DNA from: a bacterium
Lineage (GTDB): Bacteria > Auribacterota > Tritonobacteria > UBA1439
Assembly: GCA_028716845.1 (NCBI GenBank)
Contig: JAQUPF010000004.1
Span: forward strand, 62,001 to 126,000
Direction: 5' to 3'
DNA length: 64,000 nucleotides
The position numbers were made by a program, and so were the translations under genes. The first letter of the stretch is position 1. Each line of letters opens with the position of its first letter. The notes below the pieces were generated by a model that did not search any database, had not been told where the DNA came from, and was given only the letters and a program-made list of their open reading frames with translations. This document shows positions 32,738 to 42,896 of the stretch, piece after piece.

Positions 32738-34462
32738 ATGAAAGGCTGCGAGATCGTCGTCGAGGCGCTTCTGAGGGAGAAGGTCGAGGTCATGTTCGGC
32801 TATCCCGGCGGCATGATCATGGACGTCTTCGACGTGCTCTACGGATCGCCGATCCGGTTCATCCTCACCCGGCACGAGCAGGGGGCCGCGCACGCCGCGG
32901 ACGGCTACGCCCGCGCCACGGGGAGGGTCGGCGTCTGCATCGCCACCTCCGGCCCCGGCGCCACGAACCTCGTGACGGGCCTCGCGACCGCCTACATGGA
33001 CTCGGTCCCGGTCGTCGCCATCACCGGCCAGGTGCCGACGCCGATGATCGGGAACGACGCCTTCCAGGAGGCGGACATCGTCGGGATCACGAGGCCGATC
33101 ACGAAGCACAACTTCCTCGTGAGCACCGTCGAGGAGCTCCCGAGGATCCTCAGGGAGGCGTTCCACATCGCCTCGACGGGCCGCCCCGGGCCGGTCCTCA
33201 TCGACCTGCCGAAGGACATCCAGAAGGCGGAGACGGACGCCCGAATGCCGGAGAAGGTGGAGATACGCGGCTACAAGCCGACCTACGCCGGCCACCCGCA
33301 GCAGGTCAGGCGGGCGGGCGCGGAGATCGCCCGGGCGAAGCGGCCGGTCATCTACGCCGGGGGCGGCGTCATCAGCTCGGGGGCGGAGCGGGAGCTCAAG
33401 GCGCTCGCCGTGAAGGCCGGGATCCCGGTCACCACCACCCTCCTGGGGCTCGGCGCGTTTCCCGAGACCCACGCCCTCTCGCTCGGCATGCTCGGCATGC
33501 ACGGGACCGTCTACGCGAACTACGCGATGATGGAGTCGGACCTGATCGTCGCCGTCGGGGCGCGCTTCGACGACCGCGTCACCGGCAAGCTCGCCGCGTT
33601 CGCGCCGAACGCCCGCATCATCCACATCGACATCGACCCGGCCTCCGTGCAGAAGAACGTCAAGGTGCACATCCCGATCATCGGCGACGTCCGGAACGTC
33701 CTCGGCCAGCTGAACGAGATCGCGCGGAAGGGCGACACCGGCGAGTGGCTGAAGCGGGTCGCGGCCTGGAAGCGCGAGCATCCGCTCGCCTACAGCCGGA
33801 AGGACGGCCTCAAGCCCCAGTTCGTCATCGAGACGATGCGGGAACTCACGAAGGGTGAGGCGATCGTCGCGACCGACGTCGGCCAGCACCAGATGTGGGC
33901 GGCGCAGTACTGCAGGCCGGTGCGGCCCCGGACGTTCCTCACCTCCGGCGGCCTCGGGACGATGGGCTACGGCTTCCCGGCCGCCCTCGGGGCCCAGGCG
34001 GCGTTCCCGGACCGGCTCGTCGTCGTCATCTCCGGCGACGGGAGCTTCCAGATGAACATCCAGGAGCTGGCGACCGCGGTGGAAAACGACCTCCCGGTCA
34101 AGGTCCTCGTCCTCAACAACGGCTACCTCGGGATGGTGCGGCAGTGGCAGCAGCTCTTCTACAAGGGGCGCTACGCCTCCACCTGCCTCGCGCGCGACGC
34201 CCGCTGCCCGACGATCTGCGACGGGAAGGCGAAGAAATGCCCCCCGTACGTCCCCGACTTCCTCAAGGTCGCCGAGGCGTACGGGGCCGCGGGGATACGG
34301 GTGGAGCGGGAGCGGGAGGTCGCCCCCGCCCTCCGGGAGGCGTTCAGGATACGGAAGCCGGTCGTGGCGGAGTTCATCGTCGCGCGGGAGGAGAACGTCT
34401 TCCCGATGGTGCCCGCGGGGGCGGCGATGCAGGAGATGATCAAGGGGATCGACCTGGCCTGA
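32738..34462 (+). CDS. ilvB: Acetolactate synthase large subunit
   Basis: 574 residues. It condenses pyruvate with pyruvate or 2-ketobutyrate with TPP, FAD and Mg2+. [20 protein letters not shown] holds the catalytic Glu; [20 protein letters not shown] and [20 protein letters not shown] (the TPP/Mg2+ GDG...NN motif region, completed by [14 protein letters not shown]) are intact. Near the C-terminus, after LFYKGRYAS, an insertion carries four Cys (483, 490, 494, 501; spacing C-x6-C-x3-C-x6-C) before the usual [12 protein letters not shown]. This insert is not in E. coli IlvB and might bind a metal. It is followed by ilvN after 33 bases including a run of 11 G. Confidence 0.95.
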   Translation: MKGCEIVVEALLREKVEVMFGYPGGMIMDVFDVLYGSPIRFILTRHEQGAAHAADGYARATGRVGVCIATSGPGATNLVTGLATAYMDSVPVVAITGQVPTPMIGNDAFQEADIVGITRPITKHNFLVSTVEELPRILREAFHIASTGRPGPVLIDLPKDIQKAETDARMPEKVEIRGYKPTYAGHPQQVRRAGAEIARAKRPVIYAGGGVISSGAERELKALAVKAGIPVTTTLLGLGAFPETHALSLGMLGMHGTVYANYAMMESDLIVAVGARFDDRVTGKLAAFAPNARIIHIDIDPASVQKNVKVHIPIIGDVRNVLGQLNEIARKGDTGEWLKRVAAWKREHPLAYSRKDGLKPQFVIETMRELTKGEAIVATDVGQHQMWAAQYCRPVRPRTFLTSGGLGTMGYGFPAALGAQAAFPDRLVVVISGDGSFQMNIQELATAVENDLPVKVLVLNNGYLGMVRQWQQLFYKGRYASTCLARDARCPTICDGKAKKCPPYVPDFLKVAEAYGAAGIRVEREREVAPALREAFRIRKPVVAEFIVAREENVFPMVPAGAAMQEMIKGIDLA

Positions 34463-34495
34463 GCCCGCCGGGGGGGGGGGAGCGGGGATACGCGC

Positions 34496-34966
34496 ATGAA
34501 ACACACCATCAGCGTGCTCGTGGAGAACAAGTTCGGCGTCCTCGCCCGGATCGCCGGCCTCTTCAGCGGCCGCGGTTACAACATCGACAGCCTCTCCGTC
34601 GCCGAGACAATGGACCCGAGCGTCTCCCAGATGACCATCGTCGCCCAGGGGGAGGACCGGATCATCGAGCAGATCACGAAGCAGCTCAACAAGCTCGTGG
34701 ACGTCATCAAGGTCCAGGACTACGCGGGCGAGGAGTACATCGAGCGCGAGCTCGTGCTCGTGAAGACGCACACGACCTCGGAGACCCGCGCGGAGGTGAT
34801 GCAGATCGTGGGCATCTTCCGCGGGAAGATCGTGGACGTGGACCGCGCCTCGGTGACCGTGGAGCTCACCGGGACGGAGGACAAGATCGACGCCCTCCTC
34901 AACCTGCTGAAGCCCTTCGGCATCCGTGAGCTCGTCCGGACGGGGAAGATCGCCATCGCGCGGTAG
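34496..34966 (+). CDS. ilvN: Acetolactate synthase small (regulatory) subunit
   Basis: 156 residues. ACT domain first: [20 protein letters not shown] and [20 protein letters not shown] are the standard start and valine-binding region. The second half ([20 protein letters not shown]) is the C-terminal activation domain. It binds the large subunit and gives feedback inhibition by valine. Start ATG 34496, after GGATACGCGC; the G11 tract just upstream (34470-34480) could affect local mRNA structure. The next gene is 36 bases on. Length and motifs match the family. Confidence 0.94.
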   Translation: MKHTISVLVENKFGVLARIAGLFSGRGYNIDSLSVAETMDPSVSQMTIVAQGEDRIIEQITKQLNKLVDVIKVQDYAGEEYIERELVLVKTHTTSETRAEVMQIVGIFRGKIVDVDRASVTVELTGTEDKIDALLNLLKPFGIRELVRTGKIAIAR

Positions 34967-35002
34967 GGACGCCCGCGCCGCGCCGACAACAGGGAGGTCA
35001 CC

Positions 35003-35998
35003 ATGGCCAGGATGTACTACGACAAGGACGCCGATCTTCGGCTGCTCAAGGGCCGGACGGTCGCCGTCCTCGGCTACGGCAGCCAGGGGCACGCCCAGGC
35101 CCTCAACCTGCGCGACAGCGGCGTGCGCGTGATCGTGAGCGAGCTGGAGGGGACCGAGAACCGGCGCGCCGCCGTCAAGGACGGCTTCAAGCCCGTCCCC
35201 GCGGCCGAGGCGGCGAAGGGGGCCGACATCATCCACTTCCTCCTCCCCGACGAGGTCCAGGCGGCCGTCTTCGAGCGGGACGTCCGCCCCGCCCTCAGGA
35301 AGGGGATGGCGCTCGGCTTCTCGCACGGCTTCAACATCCACTTCGGGCGGATCCGCCCCCCGAGGGAGGTCGACGTCTACATGGTCGCCCCGAAGGCGCC
35401 GGGCCACCTCCTCCGCCGCGTCTTCACGGAGGGGAAGGGGGTGCCGTGCCTCCTCGCCGTCCACCAGGACGCCTCGAAGAAGGCGAAGGCGCTCGCCCTC
35501 GCCCACGCGAAGGGGATCGGCGGGACGCGGGCGGGGGTCATCGAGACGACCTTCGCCGAGGAGACGGAGACGGACCTGTTCGGCGAGCAGTGCGTCCTCT
35601 GCGGGGGGCTCACCGAGCTCGTCCGGGCCGGCTTCGACACCCTCGTCGAGGCGGGCTACCAGCCGGAGATCGCCTACTTCGAGTGCCTCCACGAGATGAA
35701 GCTCATCGTGGACCTGATGCACGAGAACGGCATCCAGAACATGCGCTACTCCATCAGCGACACCGCCGAGTACGGCGACGTGACGCGCGGCCCGCGCATC
35801 ATCACCGCCGAGACCCGCGCCGAGATGCGGCACATCCTCGCCGAGATCCGGAGCGGCCGCTTCGCCCGGGAGTGGATCCTCGAGAACATGGCGGGCAGGC
35901 CCGTCTACACGGCGCTCGTGCGGCAGGGGAAGGAGCACCTCATCGAGAAGGTGGGGGCGAAGCTCCGCGCGATGATGGCCTGGATCGGCAAGCGGTGA
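35003..35998 (+). CDS. ilvC: Ketol-acid reductoisomerase
   Basis: 331 residues, the short class I form. It isomerises and reduces acetolactate with NADPH and Mg2+. GYGSQGHAQ (residues 24-32) is the nucleotide-binding loop; [15 protein letters not shown] and the acidic [17 protein letters not shown] motif hold Mg2+ ligands, and [20 protein letters not shown] completes the active site. GGAGG lies seven bases before the ATG. It is the fourth gene of the branched-chain operon, 10 bases before leuA. No defects are visible. Confidence 0.96.
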   Translation: MARMYYDKDADLRLLKGRTVAVLGYGSQGHAQALNLRDSGVRVIVSELEGTENRRAAVKDGFKPVPAAEAAKGADIIHFLLPDEVQAAVFERDVRPALRKGMALGFSHGFNIHFGRIRPPREVDVYMVAPKAPGHLLRRVFTEGKGVPCLLAVHQDASKKAKALALAHAKGIGGTRAGVIETTFAEETETDLFGEQCVLCGGLTELVRAGFDTLVEAGYQPEIAYFECLHEMKLIVDLMHENGIQNMRYSISDTAEYGDVTRGPRIITAETRAEMRHILAEIRSGRFAREWILENMAGRPVYTALVRQGKEHLIEKVGAKLRAMMAWIGKR

Positions 35999-36008
35999 GA
36001 ACCCGGAC

Positions 36009-37559
36009 GTGAGCGCGAACAGAGACCGGCTGTTCATCCTCGACACGACGCTGCGGGACGGCGAGCAGTCGCCCGGCGCGAGCCTGGACGAGCGGGAGAA
36101 GCTCGAGGTCGCGCAGGCGCTCGCCAGCCTCCGCGTGGACGCCGTCGAGGCCGGCTTCCCGATCGCCTCCCCCGGCGACTTCGCCGCCGTCCGGCGGGTC
36201 GCGGCCGCCGTCCGCGGCCCCGCCATCGTCGCCCTCGCGCGCGCCCTCCCGAAGGACATCGAGGCGGCCGCCCAAGCCCTCGAGAAGGCGGAGCGGCCCC
36301 GCATCCACGTCTTCCTCGCCACCTCGGCGATCCACCGGCGCTTCAAGCTCAAGAAGGCCAAGGACGAGATCCTGCGGATCGCCGCCCGTTCCGTCCGTCT
36401 CGCGCGGAAGTACGCGGACGACGTCGAGTTCTCCCCCGAGGACGCCTCCCGCACCGAGCCGGACTTCCTCGCGGCGGTCGTCGAGACCGTCATCCGCGCG
36501 GGGGCGCGGACGGTCAACATCCCCGACACGGTCGGCTACGCCACGCCGGACGAGTTCGGGCGGCTCTTCCGCATGCTCGGCGAGCGCGTCCCCTCCATCG
36601 GGAAGGCGGTCCTGAGCGCGCACTGCCACAACGACCTCGGCCTCGCCGTGGCGAACTCCCTCGCCGCCGTCCTCGGCGGCGCCCGCCAGGTGGAGTGCAC
36701 CGTCAACGGCATCGGCGAGCGCGCGGGGAACGCGTCCCTGGAGGAGATCGTCATGGCCGTGCGGACCCGGCCAGACCACTACGGCGTCCGCACCGCCGTC
36801 GACACGCGCCGGATATGGAAGACGAGCCGGCTCGTGAGCCGCCTCACCGGCATCCCGGTGCAGCCGAACAAGGCGGTCGTCGGCGACAACGCCTTCGCCC
36901 ACGAGGCGGGGATCCACCAGGACGGCATCCTCAAGGAGCGGCGCACCTACGAGATCATGACGCCTGCGTCGGTCGGCTGGAGGGGCACCTCGATGGTCAT
37001 GGGGAAGCACTCGGGCCGCCACGCCTTCCGGGAGCGGCTCCGCGCGCTCGGCCACCGGCCGGGGCCGCAGGAGCTCGAGCGGGCGTTCCGGCGGTTCAAG
37101 GAGCTCGCCGACAAGAAGAAGTGCATCTTCGACGACGACCTGGAGGCGATCATCGAGGACGAGATCAGCGCCATCCCGGAGGAGTTCCGGCTCGACTACA
37201 TCAGCATCTCGAGCGGCAACAGGACGCTCCCGACCGCCACGATCCGGCTCGCCCGCGGCGAGCGGCTCCTCCAGGACGCCGCCTGCGGCGACGGGCCCGT
37301 GGACGCCGCGATGAAGACCATCAAGCGGATCACCGGCGTCGAGGGGCGGCTCGCCGACTACGCCCTCCGCGCCGTCACCGGGGGCACCGACGCCCTCGGC
37401 GAGGTGACGGTGAAGGTGACCTGCGGCCCGCATACCGAGACCGGCCGCGGGGCGAGCACCGACGTCATCGAGGCGAGCGCGAAGGCCTACCTCAACGCGA
37501 TCAACAAGATCATCTGGCGGCGGAGGCAGAAGAAGCGCACCGCCGCGCCCCGTTTCTAG
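36009..37559 (+). CDS. leuA: 2-Isopropylmalate synthase
   Basis: 516 residues from a GTG. The catalytic TIM barrel begins with [17 protein letters not shown] (metal Asp and conserved Arg); [18 protein letters not shown] gives the metal-binding His205 and His207; [17 protein letters not shown] and [20 protein letters not shown] are the next signatures. The C-terminal LeuA dimer domain (about 390-510) with [12 protein letters not shown] is complete, so leucine feedback is likely. It catalyses the first committed step of leucine synthesis from 2-ketoisovalerate and acetyl-CoA. Although CimA and NifV share the barrel, the length and the motif around the LeuA dimer domain support leuA. Confidence 0.93.
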   Translation: MSANRDRLFILDTTLRDGEQSPGASLDEREKLEVAQALASLRVDAVEAGFPIASPGDFAAVRRVAAAVRGPAIVALARALPKDIEAAAQALEKAERPRIHVFLATSAIHRRFKLKKAKDEILRIAARSVRLARKYADDVEFSPEDASRTEPDFLAAVVETVIRAGARTVNIPDTVGYATPDEFGRLFRMLGERVPSIGKAVLSAHCHNDLGLAVANSLAAVLGGARQVECTVNGIGERAGNASLEEIVMAVRTRPDHYGVRTAVDTRRIWKTSRLVSRLTGIPVQPNKAVVGDNAFAHEAGIHQDGILKERRTYEIMTPASVGWRGTSMVMGKHSGRHAFRERLRALGHRPGPQELERAFRRFKELADKKKCIFDDDLEAIIEDEISAIPEEFRLDYISISSGNRTLPTATIRLARGERLLQDAACGDGPVDAAMKTIKRITGVEGRLADYALRAVTGGTDALGEVTVKVTCGPHTETGRGASTDVIEASAKAYLNAINKIIWRRRQKKRTAAPRF

Positions 37560-37584
37560 GCGCGCGGCCGACCAGGCGGCGAAC

Positions 37585-38379
37585 GTGGACCTCCCCTCCC
37601 TCTTCATCCTCGTCCTCGGCGCGGCGGTCGGGTCCTTCCTCAACGTCTGCATCCACCGCCTCCCGCGCGAGGAGTCGATCGTCTCGCCGCCGTCCCACTG
37701 CCCCGGCTGCGGCGCGCCGATCAGGCCCTCCGACAACATCCCGATCGCCAGCTTCCTCCTCCTCCGGGGGCGCTGCCGCTCCTGCGGCGCGCCCATCCGG
37801 CGGCGCTACATCGCCGTCGAGGCGATCACCGCCGCGGCCTTCCTCCTTCTCTGGCGCCTCCACGGCGGCTCCCCCCCGATGTTCGTCATCGCCGCCGCCT
37901 TCTCCTGCGGCCTCATCGTCGTCTTCTTCGTGGACATCGAGCACCAGATCATCCCCGACGAGATCAGCCTCGGCGGGATCCCGTTCGGGCTGCTGGCGAG
38001 CGTCGCCCACCCCGCCCTCCAGGCGGCCGATACCCGGACCGCGGCGCTCCTCTCGTCGGCCGCGGGGGCGGCCCTCGGCGGGGGGATCTTCTGGCTCATC
38101 CGGGTCGCCGGGGGGAGGATATTCAGGAAGGAGGCGATGGGGCTGGGCGACGTCAAGCTCATGACCGCCCTCGGGGCGCTCCTCGGCCCCTCCCTCGTCC
38201 TCTTCACCACCTTCTCGGCGGCGGTCATCGGATCGGTCGTGGGCCTGTCGCTCATCGCCGTCGGCAAGGCCGACCTCGGGTCGCGCCTGCCGTTCGGACC
38301 GTTCATCTGCGCCGGGGCGGCCCTCGCCTTTTTCTGGGGGCGCGCCTGCATCGGCTGGTACGTGGGCCTGCTCGGCTAG
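37585..38379 (+). CDS. pilD: Type IV prepilin peptidase / N-methyltransferase
   Basis: 264 residues from a GTG. GSFLNVCIHRLPREESIVSP is the family opening; the methyltransferase region has two CxxC pairs (CPGC, CRSC) for zinc. The aspartic-protease pair is VDIEHQIIPDE and GLGDVKLM (GxGD). About seven membrane helices follow. It cleaves and methylates type IV pilin-like prepilins at the inner membrane, needed for pili, type II secretion or DNA uptake; the adjacent dprA suits the last. No pilin gene is in the window. Start 25 bases after leuA; the gene may be read from the ilv transcript. Confidence 0.92.
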   Translation: MDLPSLFILVLGAAVGSFLNVCIHRLPREESIVSPPSHCPGCGAPIRPSDNIPIASFLLLRGRCRSCGAPIRRRYIAVEAITAAAFLLLWRLHGGSPPMFVIAAAFSCGLIVVFFVDIEHQIIPDEISLGGIPFGLLASVAHPALQAADTRTAALLSSAAGAALGGGIFWLIRVAGGRIFRKEAMGLGDVKLMTALGALLGPSLVLFTTFSAAVIGSVVGLSLIAVGKADLGSRLPFGPFICAGAALAFFWGRACIGWYVGLLG

Positions 38380-38403
38380 TCCCGTCCGCGGGGGGGCCGC
38401 GCC

Positions 38404-39498
38404 GTGACCGAACTGGAAGCGCTCGTGGCGCTCAACATGGCCGGCGGCATCGGCCCGGCGACGGTCCGGCGCCTCCTCGAGCGTTTCGGGTCCGCGACGG
38501 CCGCCCTCGGGGCGCCGGCGGAGGCGCTCCGCCGGGTGGAGGGGATCGGCCCCGAGGGGGCGGCGCTCGTGCGGCGCGCCCGGGAGGAGGACGCCGCCGG
38601 CGAGATCCGGAAGGCCGCCGGGGCGGGCGCCGCCGTCATCTCCATCCCGGACGAGGCGTACCCGGAGCCGCTCCGCCAGATCCACGATCCGCCGCCGGTC
38701 CTGTACGTCCTCGGAAAACTGTCGCCCGCCGCCGCCAGGATCGCCGTCGTGGGCGCCCGCCGCGCGACGCCGTACGGCGCGGCCTGCGCCGAGCGGCTCG
38801 CGCGCCACCTCGCCGCCGTCGGCCTCACCGTCGTCAGCGGCCTCGCGCGCGGAATCGACACCGCCGCCCACCGCGGCGCCCTCAAGGGCGGGGGCCGGAC
38901 GATCGCCGTCCTCGGCGGCGGCCTCGGCCGCCTCTACCCGCCCGAGAACCGGTCCCTCGCGGCGGAGATCGCCGCCTCGGGCGCCGTCGTCTCCGAGTTC
39001 CCGATGGAGACGCCGCCCCACGGCCGCAACTTCCCCCTCAGGAACAGGGTCATCAGCGGCCTCTCGCTCGGCGTCCTGGTCGTGGAGGCGGCCCGGCGGA
39101 GCGGCGCCCTCATCACCGCCGCCCAGGCGCTCGAGCAGGGGCGGTCGGTCTTCGCGGTCCCGGGGAGGATCGACTCCCCCCTCTCGCGCGGGACGCACGC
39201 CCTCATCCGGGACGGCGCCAGGCTCGTCGAATCCGTCGAGGACATCCTCGAGGAGTTCCCCTACCTGTTCCCCCGCCCCGGGCGCCCCGAAGGCGGGGAG
39301 GCGGCGCCCCGGATGCCGGCGCTCCCCCCGGACGAGGATGCCGTCCTGAAATGCCTCTCGATGGAGGGGCGGCCGATCGACGAGATCATCGCGACGACCG
39401 GCCTCCCGGCGCCCGCCGTCTCCGCGGCGCTCCTGTCGCTCGAGATCAAGCGCCTCGCCGTCCAGCTGCCGGGCAAGGTGTTCCGGCGGACCTGCTGA
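38404..39498 (+). CDS. dprA: DNA processing protein DprA
   Basis: 364 residues from a GTG, 24 bases after pilD. N-terminal helix-hairpin-helix-like part (AGGIGPATVRRLLERFGSAT), then the Rossmann-like core: VGARRATPYG, VSGLARGIDTAAHRGALKGG and VLGGGLGRLYPPENRSLAAE, the DprA motif set, followed by NFPLRNRVISGLSLGVLVVE and SGALITAAQALEQGRSVFAV. The last 60 residues form the winged-helix tail. It loads RecA onto incoming single-stranded DNA during transformation. Nothing is missing from the fold. Confidence 0.94.
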   Translation: MTELEALVALNMAGGIGPATVRRLLERFGSATAALGAPAEALRRVEGIGPEGAALVRRAREEDAAGEIRKAAGAGAAVISIPDEAYPEPLRQIHDPPPVLYVLGKLSPAAARIAVVGARRATPYGAACAERLARHLAAVGLTVVSGLARGIDTAAHRGALKGGGRTIAVLGGGLGRLYPPENRSLAAEIAASGAVVSEFPMETPPHGRNFPLRNRVISGLSLGVLVVEAARRSGALITAAQALEQGRSVFAVPGRIDSPLSRGTHALIRDGARLVESVEDILEEFPYLFPRPGRPEGGEAAPRMPALPPDEDAVLKCLSMEGRPIDEIIATTGLPAPAVSAALLSLEIKRLAVQLPGKVFRRTC

Positions 39499-39511
39499 CC
39501 CCTCTCCGGAA

Positions 39512-39745
39512 TAGGAACCAATCCACCACGGATACAAAGAACCAATCCACCGCGGATTCCCGCGGATCCAACTACAGTTCAAAGTTGAACGTTCAAAGTC
39601 GAAAGCGGCAAGATCCTCTGCGTTCTCTGTGCCCTCTGTGGCGAAATATGATCTGCCTGAATCCGCGTTCATCCGCGGTAAATGTCCTTCTCTCCGCTAA
39701 TATCCGTCAATAATCCGTGTCGATCCGCGGCTGTTGGTGCATAGA
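39512..39745. repeat. Interspersed repeat copy R5 (inverted orientation, one arm)
   Basis: Lies between dprA and topA. Two GGAACCAATCCACC/GAACCAATCCACC units (the other strand of GGTGGATTGGTTC) start it; AACTACAGTTCAAAGTTGAA and the arm at 39616-39642 (ends CTCTGTGGC) follow in the opposite orientation to R2-R4. The second arm is missing. The CCGCGG units and GTTCATCCGCGGTAAATG come next, and the topA promoter starts 28 bases after the repeat. No gene. Confidence 0.85.
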
Positions 39746-39772
39746 GCCCCGGGGGCGGTTCCCGGAATGGCT

Positions 39773-39800
39773 TTGACCGGCCCCCGGAGGCGTGTATAAT
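39773..39800 (+). promoter_or_regulatory. Sigma70-like promoter for topA
   Basis: TTGACC (39773-39778), 16 bases, TATAAT (39795-39800). The predicted start near 39807 leaves a leader of about 20 bases containing GGCCGGAGGCC before the ATG at 39827. The best-matching promoter in the window. Confidence 0.75.
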
Positions 39801-39826
39801 CGCCCCCGCGGCCGGAGGCCGTTCCA

Positions 39827-42025
39827 ATGGCGAAATCGCTCGTCATCGTCGAGTCGCCCGCGAAGGCGAAGACGATCAACAAGATCCTCGGGAAGTCGTT
39901 CACCGTGACCGCCTCCATGGGCCACGTGCGCGACCTCCCGAAGAACAGGATCGGGGTGGAGATCGAGAATGATTTCGCCCCGAGATACGTCATTCCGGCG
40001 AAGAACAGGAAGCTCATCGCCCAGCTCCGCCGGGCGGCGCGCGCCGCCGCGCGGATCTACCTCGCCCCCGATCCCGACCGCGAGGGGGAGGCGATCGCCT
40101 GGCACCTCCGGGAGGTGCTCGCCCCCGCGAAGCGGCCGATCCGCCGGGTCGCCTTCAACGAGATCACCGAGCGCGCCGTCCGCGAGGCGTTCGCCTCCCC
40201 GGGGGAGATCGACGGCCGCAAGGTCGATTCCCAGCAGGCCCGCCGCATCCTCGACCGGATCGTCGGCTACAAGCTGAGCCCCCTCCTCTGGCGGAAGGTC
40301 GCCCGGGGCCTGAGCGCCGGCCGCGTCCAGTCGGTCGCCGTCCGGCTCATCTGCGACCGCGAGGTCGAGATCAGGAACTTCCGGCCCGAGGAGTACTGGA
40401 CGATCGAGGCGGCGCTCGAGCGCGCCGAGGCCCCGCACGAGCGGTTCACGGCGCGGCTCGTCGGGATCGACGGCGGGAAGGCGGATATCCGGGACGGGGA
40501 GCACGCGCGCCGGGTCTCGGAAGAGGCCCGGGCGGCGCGTTGGGCCGTCGTCGGCGTCACGGAGAAGGAGCAGCGCCGGCGGCCCCCGGCGCCGTTCATC
40601 ACGAGCACCCTCCAGCAGGCGGGGGTCAACCGGCTGCGCTGGCCGATCGCGAGGACGATGAAGGTCGCCCAGGAGCTCTACGAGGGGCTCGAGCTGGGGG
40701 CGAAGGGATCGGTGGGCCTCATCACCTACATGCGGACCGACTCGGTCCGCGTCTCGGACGGCGCCCAGGCGGAGGCCCTCGACTACATCCGCGCGCGGTA
40801 CGGCGATCCGTACGCCCCCCGGAAGCCGAACGTGCACCGCTCGCGGAAGGGGGCGCAGGGGGCGCACGAGGCGATCCGGCCGACGTCGATCGCCCGCGAC
40901 CCGGACGCCGTCAGGCCCCATCTCACGAAGGAGCAGCACGCCCTCTACGCCCTCATCTGGAACCGCTTCACGGCAAGCCAGATGTCCCCGGCGGTCCTGA
41001 AGAAGGTGACGGCCGACATCTCGGCGGGCCCCTTCCTCTTCAGGGCCGGCGACACGAAGGTCCTCTTCCCCGGCTGGCTGCGCGTCGAGCGGCAGGAGGT
41101 CCGCGGCGAGGACGAGGCCGAACTGCCGCCCCTCCGGCCCGGCGAGGCCCTCACGTGCCGGTCGGTGGAGCCGAGCCAGCATTTCACCTCGCCGCCGCCC
41201 CGCTACACGGAGGCGACGCTCGTCCGGGAGCTCGAGGAGAAGGGGATCGGGAGGCCGAGCACCTACGCCCCGATCATCGCCACCATCCGGAAGCGGCGCT
41301 ACGTGGAGAAGGCGCAGGGCCGGCTCGCCCCGACCCCCCTCGGCGAGACCGTCAACGGCCTCCTCGTCGACGGCTTCCCCGAACTGATCAACGTCGAGTT
41401 CACCGCGCGGATGGAGGAGGAGCTCGACGAGATCGAGTCCGGGGCGATGCGGCGCGAGCAGGTGCTGCGGGACTTCTACGCGCCGTTCATGGAGTCGCTC
41501 GCGAAGGCCGAGCACACCATGAAGACCATCCGGAAGCCGTCCGAGCCGACCTCGGCGCGCTGCGCGAAGTGCGGCCATCCGATGGTCATCCGCCACACCC
41601 TCCGGGGGGAGTTCCTCGCCTGCTCCGCCTTCCCCCGCTGCCGGAACACGATGCCGATCGCGGCGGAGGAGGACGGGAGCTTCCGGATCGAGGAGGCCGC
41701 GACCCTCGACGAGGCCTGCCCGAAATGCGGCAAACCGCTCATGGAGCGGCACGGCCGCTACGGCAAATTCATCGCCTGCAGCGGCTACCCGGCGTGCCGG
41801 TACGTGAAACCGGACTACGTCGGCGTCGCCTGCCCGAGGCCGGGCTGCGGCGGCCAGATCGTCCGCCGGCGGGGACGGGGCGGCACGCGGTTCTTCGGCT
41901 GCGCCAACTACCCGGCGTGCCGCTTCCGCGCCCGCTCCCCGGAGGAGCTCCAGCACCAGACCGGCGGCGCGCCCGGCGCGCAGGCCGGGGAGGGAGGGGG
42001 CCCCGGGCATGGACCCGCTCGTTGA
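39827..42025 (+). CDS. topA: DNA topoisomerase I
   Basis: 732 residues. The Toprim domain starts IVESPAKAKTINKILGKSF and has LAPDPDREGEAIAWHL (metal-binding DxD). The active-site Tyr301 lies in GLITYMRTDSVRVS. The decatenation and hinge domains follow normally. Three C-terminal zinc-ribbon modules are present (CAKCG...CSAFPRC; CPKCG...CSGYPAC; CPRPGCG...CANYPAC). It relaxes negative supercoils by single-strand passage. Its 3' end overlaps the recombinase gene by 17 bases, so expression is coupled. Its own promoter lies at 39773. Confidence 0.96.
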   Translation: MAKSLVIVESPAKAKTINKILGKSFTVTASMGHVRDLPKNRIGVEIENDFAPRYVIPAKNRKLIAQLRRAARAAARIYLAPDPDREGEAIAWHLREVLAPAKRPIRRVAFNEITERAVREAFASPGEIDGRKVDSQQARRILDRIVGYKLSPLLWRKVARGLSAGRVQSVAVRLICDREVEIRNFRPEEYWTIEAALERAEAPHERFTARLVGIDGGKADIRDGEHARRVSEEARAARWAVVGVTEKEQRRRPPAPFITSTLQQAGVNRLRWPIARTMKVAQELYEGLELGAKGSVGLITYMRTDSVRVSDGAQAEALDYIRARYGDPYAPRKPNVHRSRKGAQGAHEAIRPTSIARDPDAVRPHLTKEQHALYALIWNRFTASQMSPAVLKKVTADISAGPFLFRAGDTKVLFPGWLRVERQEVRGEDEAELPPLRPGEALTCRSVEPSQHFTSPPPRYTEATLVRELEEKGIGRPSTYAPIIATIRKRRYVEKAQGRLAPTPLGETVNGLLVDGFPELINVEFTARMEEELDEIESGAMRREQVLRDFYAPFMESLAKAEHTMKTIRKPSEPTSARCAKCGHPMVIRHTLRGEFLACSAFPRCRNTMPIAAEEDGSFRIEEAATLDEACPKCGKPLMERHGRYGKFIACSGYPACRYVKPDYVGVACPRPGCGGQIVRRRGRGGTRFFGCANYPACRFRARSPEELQHQTGGAPGAQAGEGGGPGHGPAR

Positions 42026-42896
42026 ACGGTACCTCTCTCACCTCCGCGCGGAGCGAAACGCCTCGCCGCACACGCTGACGAACTACCGGCGCGACATCGA
42101 CCGCTTCGGCCGCTTCCTCCTCCCGCGCGCCGGCGCGGCGGAGCCGCCCTGGAAGGCGGCCGACCGGTCGCTCATCCGGCAGTACCTCGCCGAGCTCAAC
42201 CGCGCCTCCCTCTCCCGCGCCTCCGTCGCGCGGGCGGTCTCGGCCCTCCGCTCCTTCTACCGGTTCATGGTGCGGGAGGGGGCGCTCGCGGCGAACCCGT
42301 TCCTGGGCGTCACGGGGCCGCGGCGGGAGAAGACCCTCCCCCGCTTCCTCGACGTGCCGACCGCCCGCCGCCTCATGGAGGCGGCGGCGGGGGACGATCT
42401 CCTCACGCTCCGCGACCGCGCGATCCTCGAGACGCTCTACAGCACGGGGATGCGGGTCGGCGAGCTCGTCTCGCTCAACGTCGGCGACATGGACCTCCTC
42501 GGCGAGGTGCTGCGCGTGCGGGGGAAGGGGAACAAGGACCGGCTCGCGCCGATCGGCCGCGAGGCGGTCCGGGCCCTCGCCGCCTATTTCCGCGTCCGCG
42601 GCGCCGCCGCGGGCCGACGCGCCCCCGCCTTCGTCAACAGGGACGGCGGGCGGCTCACGGCGCTCTCGGTCCGCGCCGTCGTCGGGAAGTACGTCCGGAA
42701 GGCGGCGATCGAGGGGAAGGTCTCGCCGCACTCGCTCCGGCACTCGTTCGCCACGCACCTGCTCGACGCCGGCGCCGACCTCCGCGCGGTGCAGGAGCTC
42801 CTCGGCCACTCGAGCCTCTCGACGACGCAGGTGTACACGCACGTCACCGCGGAGCGGATGAAGAGGGTGTATGAGAAAGCCCACCCCCGCGCCTAG
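42009..42896 (+). CDS. xerC: Tyrosine recombinase XerC/XerD
   Basis: 295 residues. SAM-like N-terminal domain (SHLRAERNASPHTLTNYRRD), then the catalytic domain with Arg149 (STGMRVGELVSLNVGDMD), Lys in RGKGNKDR, His241 and Arg244 (HSLRHSFATHLLDAGADLRA), His267 (LGHSSLSTTQ) and nucleophile Tyr276 (VYTHV). All six catalytic residues are intact. It resolves chromosome dimers at dif as part of XerCD; whether it is XerC or XerD cannot be fixed here. The topA-xer order is common. Its end overlaps waaA by 26 bases. Confidence 0.92.
   Translation: MDPLVERYLSHLRAERNASPHTLTNYRRDIDRFGRFLLPRAGAAEPPWKAADRSLIRQYLAELNRASLSRASVARAVSALRSFYRFMVREGALAANPFLGVTGPRREKTLPRFLDVPTARRLMEAAAGDDLLTLRDRAILETLYSTGMRVGELVSLNVGDMDLLGEVLRVRGKGNKDRLAPIGREAVRALAAYFRVRGAAAGRRAPAFVNRDGGRLTALSVRAVVGKYVRKAAIEGKVSPHSLRHSFATHLLDAGADLRAVQELLGHSSLSTTQVYTHVTAERMKRVYEKAHPRA

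Noticed and set aside
32507-36529. Long open frame antisense to the ilv operon (about 1340 codons)
   Set aside because: It opposes ilvB, ilvN, ilvC and leuA, all clear families; it is an artefact of high GC in the third position.
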